Of a DNA stretch of 64,000 nt, positions 46,123 through 54,482 are shown piece by piece. The notes below the pieces were generated by a model, which made no database searches, was not told the DNA's origin, and saw nothing but the letters and a program-made list of their open reading frames with translations. The stretch's first letter is position 1, and each line of letters opens with the position of its first letter. Made by a program: the position numbers and the translations under genes. The stretch is taken from assembly GCA_003175935.1 (NCBI GenBank), contig PSRI01000138.1, forward strand, positions 18,430-82,429, written 5' to 3'. This stretch comes from Bacteroidota bacterium (GTDB taxonomy: Bacteria > Bacteroidota > Bacteroidia > Chitinophagales > Chitinophagaceae).

Positions 46123-47352
46123 ATGCGAAAAACCATATGCTGCTTTTGCCTGTTTATACTTTCCTTTATTACCAAAGCACAATTCAAGAATGATAATGTC
46201 CTTTTTAAAACTGTCTATTTGCAAGACCTGTGTAAGGAGTTGACTGACCATCCCGGATATATCATTCTTGATGTGAGGTCCGATGGAGAATTTAACGATA
46301 CCCTTTCATCATCTCCCGGATTGAATATTGGAAGACTGAAAGATGCCAAACATATCAGCATCCAGGAGCTATCATCAAGATGGAAGGAATTGATGCCATA
46401 CAAAGACAAGCCGCTTTTCATTTATTGTTCACACAGTCAGCGTAGCAGGAGAGCTTCCAAAATGCTTGCCGATAGCGGATTTACAAAACTATTTAATGTA
46501 AATGGCGGATTGAGTTCCGTGTATTTGTCTGATCTGGCAACAGCTAATTGCCTTCAAAATTTAGTTGAGACCAATTTGCCCTACAGGATTATTTCTCCCA
46601 GGGAAATTTGTCGCAAACTTGCAGACAATGGAAAAAAACCATTCATTCTGGATATTAGATCAGATTCAGCTTTTAAAGGAATATCCCGGGTTGAAAAAGA
46701 AAATGCATATGCGACTATTAAAGAATCAATAAGCATTCCGCTTGAAAATTTGGAGAGCAGAATTGCCGAGGTGCCGAAGGATAAAGAAATAATTATCGTG
46801 GATATTTATGGAGATGAAAGTCCAAAGGCAGCAAAGTTGCTACTTTCAAAAGGTTACTCCAACATCTCTATTTTGTTTGATGGTATCGACAGTTGGTATG
46901 GCAGGGATGATGAGGAGCTGTCCTGCAAAAAATCGGTACTTGTAAATCGCAGGATCTACCAAACAATTACGGCAGAAGATTTTGTAAAACAATCCCTTCA
47001 TAACGAAAATTTGTTGATTCTCGACGTAAGGAACGAAGATGAATTCGCCAACAAATCAAAATTCAATTGGCGAAATATTGGAAACATTAAAAACGCCAAA
47101 AATATTCCTCTCGAAAAATTAAAAGACAGGGCAGGTGAAATTTCAGCCTGGAAAGACAAGCCTGTGGTTGTATATGCTTTTTCAAACAATCCGGAATCAT
47201 ACGATGCTGCTGCAACCCTTATCCAGATGGGGTTTGCTAATGTTTATGTTTTGGATGGCGGAATTTGGAGTCTGCGTTGGACTTCTGCAAATATCAAGGG
47301 AAAGAACTACATGGAAGACTGGATTGTGAATGTTCCACCGGAAAATAAATAA
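46123..47352 (+). CDS. Exported protein with three rhodanese domains
   Basis: 409 residues with a signal peptide ('MRKTICCFCLFILSFITKAQ'). Domain 1 (about 30-130) keeps the rhodanese active-site loop, Cys102 in 'YCSHSQRS'. Domain 2 (about 150-260) has 'VDIYGDES' where the cysteine loop should be. Domain 3 (about 285-395) has 'VYAFSNNPES'; neither has a cysteine there. So one catalytic and two non-catalytic copies are predicted. A periplasmic sulfurtransferase or redox role is likely but the substrate is unknown. Confidence 0.85.
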   Translation: MRKTICCFCLFILSFITKAQFKNDNVLFKTVYLQDLCKELTDHPGYIILDVRSDGEFNDTLSSSPGLNIGRLKDAKHISIQELSSRWKELMPYKDKPLFIYCSHSQRSRRASKMLADSGFTKLFNVNGGLSSVYLSDLATANCLQNLVETNLPYRIISPREICRKLADNGKKPFILDIRSDSAFKGISRVEKENAYATIKESISIPLENLESRIAEVPKDKEIIIVDIYGDESPKAAKLLLSKGYSNISILFDGIDSWYGRDDEELSCKKSVLVNRRIYQTITAEDFVKQSLHNENLLILDVRNEDEFANKSKFNWRNIGNIKNAKNIPLEKLKDRAGEISAWKDKPVVVYAFSNNPESYDAAATLIQMGFANVYVLDGGIWSLRWTSANIKGKNYMEDWIVNVPPENK

Positions 47353-47424
47353 TAACGTAAAACATCATTGATTCTTCGACAGGATTTTTGATAAGCAAAC
47401 ATCCATATTTTTACAAAAAAGAAT

Positions 47425-47925
47425 ATGGTATTGAATATTCCGCTCATTAAAGAATTGAAATTTGAATCTGGAAATACAAGAAAGATCCTGGAAAGAGTAC
47501 CTACTGATAAATTGCAATGGCAACCCCATGAAAAAAGCATGACTATTGGTCGCCTGGCTTCACATATCGCCGAAATTCCAATGTGGATTACAAGAACAAT
47601 ACAGGGTAGCGAACTTGATTTCTCGACAATGAAATTCAGCAGAATCACTTACGAAAACACCGATGCGATCTTGAAAGTGTTTGATGAAAAATTAAATGAA
47701 GCCATTGCATTATTGGAAGAATCAAACGATGAAGCACTAAATGGTACCTATACCCTAAAAAGAGCAGGCGCTGTTTTAAGTGAAAGGCCGCGAGTAATTG
47801 TGATTCGAAATTATGCTTATAATCACCTCATACATCACCGCGGGCAGCTTTCCGTGTACTTGAGACTACTGGATATTCCTGTCCCGGGAATGTATGGTCC
47901 CAGTGCAGATGAACTTAAATCTTAA
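47425..47925 (+). CDS. DinB-family protein
   Basis: 166 residues, four-helix bundle. Candidate metal-binding histidines lie in 'RLASHIAEIPMWI' and 'YAYNHLIHHRGQLSVYL', the pattern of the DinB/DUF664 superfamily. Members act as metal-dependent enzymes, some with bacillithiol or other thiols; the exact role here is unknown. Its last four bases overlap the convergent gene at 47922-48557. Confidence 0.82.
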   Translation: MVLNIPLIKELKFESGNTRKILERVPTDKLQWQPHEKSMTIGRLASHIAEIPMWITRTIQGSELDFSTMKFSRITYENTDAILKVFDEKLNEAIALLEESNDEALNGTYTLKRAGAVLSERPRVIVIRNYAYNHLIHHRGQLSVYLRLLDIPVPGMYGPSADELKS

Positions 47926-48557
47926 TTATTTTTTACATATCTGTAACCACCTCCCTGCAAAAGGGGGTGGCCTCCACTTAGACCAGAATCAGTCAGACTC
48001 AATATAAATTCTTCAAAAAATACTTCTGCTATTGAAGGCTCTAATTTGAATTCGAAATAATTTTTATTGTCGGGAACAGCAAAAGAGGAATATCGATCGG
48101 GACAAAATTGAAATAAAAGATAAATAGAATCCACTTTCTGTAAAGGGAATACTGCAATCCCTCCCGGATTAGTTTGCAATTGCCTTAGTTTTTTATCGCT
48201 GATCACCGTACATTCAAAATGCCCGAGGATGTTTGAATTGGGATGATTTATTTTGATTGTAACATTAGGATTCTTTGTAGACCTGGTTTTTACCAGCGTA
48301 AAATCTGATTCAGGTTTTTTCTTACTGTTCAAAATAACGTGGCCATTTTGCAAACTCCATTTTCCAGATCCATACCTGTCCACCGCACCGTAAGAATAAA
48401 AAAATTGAAAACTCGAATCGGGTAACAGTTGAAATCCTGATGCCGTTTCCATTACACCCTGTAAATAATATTCCCCCGCTATGCTATCTCTTGTTTGTGC
48501 ATGCATCGAAAAAAATGAAAGAATATATAAGATAAAAATGGAAAAATATTTCACCAT
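47922..48557 (-). CDS. Exported protein of unknown function
   Basis: 211 residues with a signal peptide ('MVKYFSIFILYILSFFSMHAQ'). The first part is reminiscent of lipocalin-like or META-like small beta proteins ('SIAGEYYLQGVMETASGFQLLPDSSFQFFYSYGAVDRYGSGKWSL'). I do not recognise a family with certainty. A weak promoter (TTG-N17-TATCTTTC) may lie upstream on the minus strand. Confidence 0.68.
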   Translation of the reverse strand: MVKYFSIFILYILSFFSMHAQTRDSIAGEYYLQGVMETASGFQLLPDSSFQFFYSYGAVDRYGSGKWSLQNGHVILNSKKKPESDFTLVKTRSTKNPNVTIKINHPNSNILGHFECTVISDKKLRQLQTNPGGIAVFPLQKVDSIYLLFQFCPDRYSSFAVPDNKNYFEFKLEPSIAEVFFEEFILSLTDSGLSGGHPLLQGGGYRYVKNN

Positions 48558-48654
48558 TGCTCAGAATGAAATTGATCGAAAGATAACTAAATTCCACAGA
48601 TTCAATGAGGCTCAATAGGGCATGATTTTTTTCCTACATTATTAAAACAATCTT

Positions 48655-49230
48655 ATGGCTACCAATCTCATTGAATCGATACAAAGAAATCTGGACCTGC
48701 CAATTTTAGAAAAGATTGATCCTAATACACAAGAAATAAGAGATAAGTCCGATTTGGATGTGGTTCAGAATCTTGCACAGGCTAGTGTGACTGCCATACT
48801 TGCCGGCATGTACAAATATTCCCGGAATCACGAAAATTGCGAAGATTTATTGAGGGGAAATATTTCTACGGACTGGGCAAATCGATACTTCGGGGGATTT
48901 GCGAATGAAGTAATAGAAAAAGTTTCTGATTATTCAGGTGCGTCAATGACAAGAACACAATCGCAAATGGATATCATTGCAGATGAAGCACTCGATGTTT
49001 TACTAAACAATTTACCAGATAAAGCAACTGCCGATGATGTCAAGAATTTTATGACATCACAGCGAAACAATATTCTACTTCATTTGCCAGCCGAACTTCA
49101 AATTGGATCATTACTCGATGACAATTCAATGGATGATCGAACCAATAAAATGAGAGGTCCCATTTCGAACTTAATGCACAAAATTGAAAAAGGAATGTCC
49201 GGTTCCGAGCCTGGCTCACCTGCAATGTAA
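48655..49230 (+). CDS. Conserved hypothetical protein, possibly DUF937-related
   Basis: 191 residues, cytoplasmic and helical. The opening 'MATNLIESIQRNLDLPILEKI' recalls the start of DUF937-type proteins, and helices follow throughout. The C-terminal stretch 'NLMHKIEKGMSGSEPG' is flexible. No enzymatic motif. The match to DUF937 is weak and only suggestive. Confidence 0.65.
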   Translation: MATNLIESIQRNLDLPILEKIDPNTQEIRDKSDLDVVQNLAQASVTAILAGMYKYSRNHENCEDLLRGNISTDWANRYFGGFANEVIEKVSDYSGASMTRTQSQMDIIADEALDVLLNNLPDKATADDVKNFMTSQRNNILLHLPAELQIGSLLDDNSMDDRTNKMRGPISNLMHKIEKGMSGSEPGSPAM

Positions 49231-49249
49231 TTAAGATCAGCTCCGGGAA

Positions 49250-50140
49250 CTATTTACCGGAACTGATTTCCTGCAATGTTTGATCCAGCGCCTCATTAAA
49301 TTCTTTAGGCTTTTCGATCATTGGGTAATGACCCGTTCCATGAATTGTTTTGACAAATAAGCCGGCCTTGCAATACTTTTTTACATTGGCTTCATTCATT
49401 GGAGAATAATCGCTTACAATGAGGTGGAGCGGTACCTTCAGGTTCGACAGAAGACCAGCATCTTTCAGGGAAAAATTTGTCAGACTGGTAAATGTTTGGA
49501 TTGCGATATATGAATCCATTAATTGTACATCATTAATTACCCTGTTCATTGATGCCGTGTCATTGTAGTTTGGCGGGAATAAGCTCTGTTTAATAAAAAC
49601 GGGTACAATACTGTCGTAATGAATTTTTAATTCCTGGATGAAATGGGCAATTTCCTTTTTTTGTTTAGGATTGTAAGAGGTAATAACGTCTTTGATATTA
49701 TCAATTCCAACTAATCCTATTATTTTATCCGGAATTGTGTTAGCAACCTGCAGTATTATTTCTCCTCCCATGGAATGTCCGACCAGGATCACTTTATTTA
49801 AGTTAAGATCTCTAATAGTTGCCATGACGTCGTTTGCATAATCTTCAATGGTCCATGAGTCCCGATTGTGACCGCTGTGGCCATGACCACCAAGATCCAG
49901 GGCAACCGTTGTATAACGTTTACTAAAATAATCAACCTGGGATTTCCAGTATTCCTTATTAATACAGGCACCATGTATAAAAACAATCGCAGTATCCCCC
50001 GTACCTTTTTTATTATAGGCTATTTCCACTCCATTATTATTTACGGGAACTTTTGGAGGTTCCGGAGCGGGAGTTGTCTTTGGTGTATTCGTATTGCAGG
50101 CGATTATGGAAAAGGCTGCTAAAACTAATAAAGATTTCAT
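49250..50140 (-). CDS. Alpha/beta-hydrolase lipoprotein
   Basis: Start moved from the track's 50191 to ATG 50140, which gives the signal peptide and lipobox 'MKSLLVLAAFSIIAC' and 296 residues. A Pro/Thr-rich linker leads to the hydrolase fold. Seen: oxyanion 'FIHGACINKEYW', nucleophile 'VGHSMGGE', acid in 'LIVSDYSP' and catalytic histidine in 'GTGHYPM'. 'DLGGHGHSGHNRDSW' is a usual loop. The substrate is unknown. It is convergent with the gene at 48655. Confidence 0.88.
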   Translation of the reverse strand: MKSLLVLAAFSIIACNTNTPKTTPAPEPPKVPVNNNGVEIAYNKKGTGDTAIVFIHGACINKEYWKSQVDYFSKRYTTVALDLGGHGHSGHNRDSWTIEDYANDVMATIRDLNLNKVILVGHSMGGEIILQVANTIPDKIIGLVGIDNIKDVITSYNPKQKKEIAHFIQELKIHYDSIVPVFIKQSLFPPNYNDTASMNRVINDVQLMDSYIAIQTFTSLTNFSLKDAGLLSNLKVPLHLIVSDYSPMNEANVKKYCKAGLFVKTIHGTGHYPMIEKPKEFNEALDQTLQEISSGK

Positions 50141-50245
50141 AATGATGGTTCGGGTTATAGTACCCGTTAGTGTTAACATTTGCAAGAACAATGCTAGAAT
50201 TTGTACTATTCACCCAAAAAAATGCCCCGATGGGTAAATGGCGGA

Positions 50246-50275
50246 TTGGATTATTGAAGAATGAATCTAACTTTA
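50246..50275 (+). promoter_or_regulatory. Promoter of the osmC-methyltransferase pair
   Basis: TTG at 50246-50248, a 19-bp spacer and TAACTTTA at 50268-50275 (one mismatch to TAnnTTTG), 30 bp before the ATG at 50306. Confidence 0.45.
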
Positions 50276-50305
50276 ATATCCTAATCGTTGTTTAAACAAT
50301 TTTTT

Positions 50306-50827
50306 ATGACTTCTGCCGAAAGAATAAAAACCGCCGTTGAACGAAGTACAAAAGCCCTTCAACTAAAACCATCCCTGGGCTTTGGTACAAGAAAATCCAA
50401 AACCAGGGTAAAGGAAGGACTTACTTGTGAAATTACAGAAGGAGACTGGAAATTTATAACTGATATGCCTGAAGGAGTTGGAGGCAATGCAAGCGGACCT
50501 ACCCCTGGTGTATTGGGAAGGGCCGCATTTGGAAGTTGCCTGGCCATTACTTATATGTTATACGCAGCAAAAAAGAATATTCCCATCGAAAATCTTGAGG
50601 TGGATGTTGAAGCAGATTTTGATGATGGTGCACTATTAGGAACCCAGGATATACCTCCCGGATACTCTCAGGTACGCTATACCGTTACTATTGATTCAGA
50701 TGCCAGCGAAGAAGAACTCATGGAGTTGATCGATGATGCGGATGCACATAGCCCATATCTTGATGTCTTTAGCCGCGGACAGGAATGCATTCGAAAAGTA
50801 AATATTGTTCATTCAAAAGCCCAGTGA
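50306..50827 (+). CDS. OsmC-family peroxiredoxin-like protein
   Basis: 173 residues from ATG 50306. The two redox cysteines of the family are in 'AAFGSCLAITYM' and 'RGQECIRKV'. The protein would reduce organic hydroperoxides, probably with a lipoyl or thiol reductant. The TTG at 50288 chosen by the track adds six residues of poor quality. It is 4 bp upstream of a methyltransferase gene, forming an operon. Confidence 0.87.
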   Translation: MTSAERIKTAVERSTKALQLKPSLGFGTRKSKTRVKEGLTCEITEGDWKFITDMPEGVGGNASGPTPGVLGRAAFGSCLAITYMLYAAKKNIPIENLEVDVEADFDDGALLGTQDIPPGYSQVRYTVTIDSDASEEELMELIDDADAHSPYLDVFSRGQECIRKVNIVHSKAQ

Positions 50828-50831
50828 AATT

Positions 50832-51650
50832 ATGGAACCCGCATTGCAGAGAAGAGTACAAAGGTATGGATGGGATAAGGCCTCGGGGTTTTATGAATCT
50901 GCCTGGCACCTTCAATTAAAGCCTGCGCAGGATGCAGTTATAGAAATGGCCGCCATAGGAAAAAGAGAAAAAGTGATTGATATCGCCTGTGGCACCGGTC
51001 TCGTAAGTTTTCGGGCATGCGATACTGTTGGACCTAACGGCTATGTTTTGGGAACGGATATTTCTGATAAAATGGTTGAAATAGCGTCACAAACAGCCCG
51101 GGAAATGCATATTGAAAATATCCAGTTTGAGAGGATGGATGGCGAAGAGTTGATTGTGGAAGATGGTTTTTTTGATGTTGCTATTTGTGCATTAGGTTTG
51201 ATGTATATGCCTGACCCAATCAAAGCTTTGAAAGAAATGAAAAGGGTGGTAAGGCAACGCGGGAGAGTAGCGGTTGCAGTATGGGGACAAAGAGCGAATT
51301 GTGGATGGGCAGATATATTTGAAATAATCGACAGAAAAGTGAGTTCCGAAGTTTGTCCCTTGTTTTTCAACCTTGGGAATTCAAATATGCTTCAAAGAAG
51401 TATGGAAGCTGCGGGTTTAGGTAAGGTTCAACTAAAGAGGATTAATACCATTCTCCAATATAACTCTGATGAAGAAGCCTGTAAAGCTGCATTTGAAGGT
51501 GGACCGGTCGCACTTGCTTATCACAAATTCAGCGACGACATTAAAAATATTGTAAAAGAAGAATATCTCTCTTCAATCAGGATTTTCAAAAATGGAAATG
51601 GATATTCAATGCCCGGGGAATTCGTTGTTGCTGTAGGATTTCATGAGTGA
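50832..51650 (+). CDS. Class I SAM-dependent methyltransferase (UbiE-like)
   Basis: 272 residues from ATG 50832, four bases after the osmC stop. Motif I 'VIDIACGTGLVSFRA', motif II acidic 'GTDISDKMVEIA', and 'ICALGLMYMPDPIKALKEMKRVV' are those of Methyltransf_11 proteins. Such proteins methylate small molecules or quinones; here the substrate cannot be told. The track's TTG start at 50805 overlaps osmC. Confidence 0.82.
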   Translation: MEPALQRRVQRYGWDKASGFYESAWHLQLKPAQDAVIEMAAIGKREKVIDIACGTGLVSFRACDTVGPNGYVLGTDISDKMVEIASQTAREMHIENIQFERMDGEELIVEDGFFDVAICALGLMYMPDPIKALKEMKRVVRQRGRVAVAVWGQRANCGWADIFEIIDRKVSSEVCPLFFNLGNSNMLQRSMEAAGLGKVQLKRINTILQYNSDEEACKAAFEGGPVALAYHKFSDDIKNIVKEEYLSSIRIFKNGNGYSMPGEFVVAVGFHE

Positions 51651-51699
51651 CGAATGTATTCGGCACATTGTTTTGCAGAAGAATGTAATGGATTTCGAA

Positions 51700-53733
51700 T
51701 TACCTGGCCATTTGCTGTTCCAGATTCATTACAAGCTCAAAGACTTTTTCATATTCGATATTTCCTGCGTTCAATTGATCGCTTACAAGTTTATAGTCAG
51801 ATTCAGCTTTTAAAAATTTTTGTTTATCGGAATAAATTTCAGGATTTGCAAGCAATGCTTCAAGTTCCTGTCTTTGTTTGTTTAATTGGGCAATTTTTTC
51901 TTCCAGCAGTTGAAAAATGCGTTGCTGTTTCTGCAATTCTTTCTTTAGATCCTTGTCAATAGGAGCTCCCTGTTTCTTAATTACTACCGGTGCAGATTTT
52001 GGTTCCTGCGGAACTTCCTGCTTAGGGACTCCATTTGTGGACTTAGTATCTTTTTTTGTTTGTTGGGCTATTTCTGCATTTGAAGCAGGTTTGACTGAGT
52101 TTTTATTTTCATTTTCGGTAATCTTATTTTTTGCCATTCTTTCGTTCCACTGATTCCATTCTTCGTAATTACCTGCGAATTCTTTTATATGGTGATTGTC
52201 AATTTCCCAAATCTTATTAGCGGTCTTAGAAATAAAATGACGATCATGGCTTACCAGTATTAAACTTCCCTGGTACCTGTTTAGCGCCTCGATTAATAAA
52301 TCAATAGAAAGCAGATCAAGGTGATTTGTTGGTTCATCGAGAATTAAAAAATTGGCTTTACTTACAATTGTTTTGGCGAGTGCAACCCGGGCTTTTTCTC
52401 CTCCGCTTAACACACGAATCTTTTTTTCCACGTCATCTCCGCTAAATAAAAAACATCCCAGCAGCGTCCTTAATTCCTGTTCTGTTTTTTGACTTCCACT
52501 TTCCTTCATCTCATCAAGAATCGTATTATTGACATTGAGAGCTTCCAATTGGTGTTGGGCATAAAAACTCTCTTCTACATTGTGGCCCCAAAGCCTGTCC
52601 CCTTTAAATTTTTCTGTTCCTGCTACTATCCTCAGTAATGTTGACTTACCCTTGCCGTTTGCCCCGATCAATGCAATTTTATCTCCCCGATTTATTTCTG
52701 CATTGGCATGCTCCAGTATTGTGAGGGATCCGAATTCTTTGGTAACATCCTTCAGTGTACATATTAATTTTCCCGGAATCTTATCGACCTGAAAATTTAA
52801 TTTGATCTCTGGCCTTTCCAGATTCACATCTTCAATCCTGTCGAGTTTCTCAAGCCTCTTCATGGCACTTTGGGCCGCCGCGGCTTTGGTAGCCTTGGCT
52901 CTAAATCTTTCAATAAACCTTTCCTGTTGCCTGATATATTCCTGCTGATTTTCGAAAGCCCTTTGCTGGAGATCCATTCTCATCTCTTTCTCCTTCTCAT
53001 AAAAATCAAAATTGCCATTATAAAAATGCAATTCCTGCTGGTAGAGTTCCACTATTTTAGTGACCATTCTATTGAGGAAATATTTATCATGACTCACTAT
53101 AACTACAGCGCCTTTGTAGTGCTGCAAATATTTTTCCAGCCATTCTATAGATGGAAGATCAAGGTGGTTTGTGGGCTCGTCCAAAAGAAGCAGGTCGGGT
53201 TGTTGCAAGATCATTTTCGCCAGCAGCACACGCATACGCCATCCACCGCTAAATTCTTTATAGGGCCTTTTCAAATCAGTATTAGAAAAGCCGAGGCCCT
53301 GTAGAACCTCTTCTGTACGATGGTGAATCGTATAGCCACCCAGGGTTTCCAGTTCATGAAGTTTATCTGAATAATCGTGAAGCAGTTGTTCATCATTATG
53401 GTCTTTTTCCAAAGCCCTTCCCAATTCTTCAATTTCTTTTTCCAGTTTTCTTACTCGTTCAAAAGCACTGAGGGCCACCTCTAAAATGGAATCATTTGTA
53501 TCGAAACTCAGCAGGTCCTGGTGAAGATATCCGATACTTGTATCCTTGCTTTTTTCCACTGTACCTTCATTCGGCGCGAATTCACCTGTCAGCACTTTTA
53601 ATAGGGTGGATTTACCAGTTCCGTTATATCCTATCAGTCCAATCCTTTCATAGGGTTGGATGTGCCAGGTCGCGTTTTCAACTATCGTCCTTGCTCCGAA
53701 AAAAAAACTAACATTCTGAAATCCCGCTAGCAT
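51700..53733 (-). CDS. ABC-F family ATPase with C-terminal coiled coil
   Basis: 677 residues, no membrane helices. Two ABC domains: Walker A 'GYNGTGKSTLLK' and 'GANGKGKSTLLR', signatures 'FSGGWRMRVLLAK' and 'LSGGEKARVALAK', Walker B 'LLLLDEPTNHLD' and 'FLILDEPTNHLD'. The inter-domain arm follows 'FYEKEKEMRMDLQQRAFENQQEYIRQQ'. A long charged linker leads to a C-terminal coiled coil ('LKKELQKQQRIFQLLEEKIAQLN'), as in Uup/YdiF-type members. ABC-F proteins act on ribosomes, as translation factors or antibiotic protection; no specific target is visible. Confidence 0.92.
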   Translation of the reverse strand: MLAGFQNVSFFFGARTIVENATWHIQPYERIGLIGYNGTGKSTLLKVLTGEFAPNEGTVEKSKDTSIGYLHQDLLSFDTNDSILEVALSAFERVRKLEKEIEELGRALEKDHNDEQLLHDYSDKLHELETLGGYTIHHRTEEVLQGLGFSNTDLKRPYKEFSGGWRMRVLLAKMILQQPDLLLLDEPTNHLDLPSIEWLEKYLQHYKGAVVIVSHDKYFLNRMVTKIVELYQQELHFYNGNFDFYEKEKEMRMDLQQRAFENQQEYIRQQERFIERFRAKATKAAAAQSAMKRLEKLDRIEDVNLERPEIKLNFQVDKIPGKLICTLKDVTKEFGSLTILEHANAEINRGDKIALIGANGKGKSTLLRIVAGTEKFKGDRLWGHNVEESFYAQHQLEALNVNNTILDEMKESGSQKTEQELRTLLGCFLFSGDDVEKKIRVLSGGEKARVALAKTIVSKANFLILDEPTNHLDLLSIDLLIEALNRYQGSLILVSHDRHFISKTANKIWEIDNHHIKEFAGNYEEWNQWNERMAKNKITENENKNSVKPASNAEIAQQTKKDTKSTNGVPKQEVPQEPKSAPVVIKKQGAPIDKDLKKELQKQQRIFQLLEEKIAQLNKQRQELEALLANPEIYSDKQKFLKAESDYKLVSDQLNAGNIEYEKVFELVMNLEQQMAR

Positions 53734-53759
53734 AAACTACCATTTGTTAAAACTGGGTG

Positions 53760-53789
53760 CAAAGGTAACACAAAGGGAACGGCATACAA
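53760..53789 (-). promoter_or_regulatory. Promoter of the ABC-F gene
   Basis: On the minus strand TTG (53787-53789), a 19-bp spacer and TACCTTTG (53760-53767), an exact -7 match. It lies 27 bp before the ABC-F ATG. Confidence 0.75.
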
Positions 53790-53797
53790 TTAACCCT

Positions 53798-53805
53798 TAA
53801 ATTTG
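53798..53805 (+). promoter_or_regulatory. Promoter -7 element of the DUF3347 lipoprotein gene
   Basis: TAAATTTG is an exact TAnnTTTG match. It is divergent and only about 10 bp from the -33 box of the ABC-F promoter. The track's TTG start at 53803 lies inside it, so the ATG at 53827 is the real start. Confidence 0.6.
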
Positions 53806-53826
53806 CTGGAAAATTTTTCAAAATTT

Positions 53827-54402
53827 ATGAAACGATCCCTATTCTTTGGATTGATATTAATTTTTGCTGCATGTAAATCCGGGAGTAAAAATGAAGCTCA
53901 GCAGGCTGCAGAGGAAGTGAAATCATCGGCACATTCAGACGCATTTAATCAATCCTTTGAGAAAATTCTGACCCACTACTACCAGCTTCGCGACGCTTTT
54001 GTGGCAAGCGATACTGAAAAGGCTAACCAGGTAGCCACCGCTTTGATTGGTGCTGCGGATAGTTTGAATCTCGACGAACTAAAAAAAGCCGACACCAGTA
54101 ATATAATTGTATCTACTGCAAAATCGTATACAGGAACCATCAGTAGCGAAGGGAAGGGGCTACTTGGTGAAACGGATATTGAAGGAAAGCGAAAAGAATT
54201 TCAAATGATTTCAGGAGCATTATTTGATTTGATACGTACCGTGCGTTATGATCGTCAGAAAATATATTTATTGAACTGCCCGATGGCATTTGACCAACAG
54301 GGTGCTGATTGGTTAAGTAATAGTCCTGATGTTCATAATCCATATTTCGGCGCTAAAATGCCTGATTGCGGCAATGTAAAAGATAGTATTGTACTTAAAT
54401 AA
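53827..54402 (+). CDS. DUF3347 lipoprotein
   Basis: 191 residues from ATG 53827. The signal 'MKRSLFFGLILIFAACKSG' ends in a lipidation cysteine. The DUF3347 body has helices around 'KILTHYYQLRDAFVASDTEKANQVA'. The C-terminus holds the metal-binding-like 'LNCPMAFDQQGADWLS' and 'NPYFGAKMPDCG'. In Bacteroidota this domain often goes with copper/efflux CusB-type proteins, so a metal-binding role is a fair guess, with no direct evidence here. Confidence 0.85.
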   Translation: MKRSLFFGLILIFAACKSGSKNEAQQAAEEVKSSAHSDAFNQSFEKILTHYYQLRDAFVASDTEKANQVATALIGAADSLNLDELKKADTSNIIVSTAKSYTGTISSEGKGLLGETDIEGKRKEFQMISGALFDLIRTVRYDRQKIYLLNCPMAFDQQGADWLSNSPDVHNPYFGAKMPDCGNVKDSIVLK

Positions 54403-54425
54403 AAATTTGACTGAATTTTGCGAAC

Positions 54426-54465
54426 AAACCTTCTGGATTTTTTGTAAACAGAAGGTTTTTTTATT
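54426..54465 (+). terminator. Terminator before the TonB-dependent receptor
   Basis: AAACCTTCTG and CAGAAGGTTT form a 10-bp stem around a 13-nt loop, followed by TTTTTATT. Confidence 0.85.
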
Positions 54466-54482
54466 GGCGACCATTAGGAATT

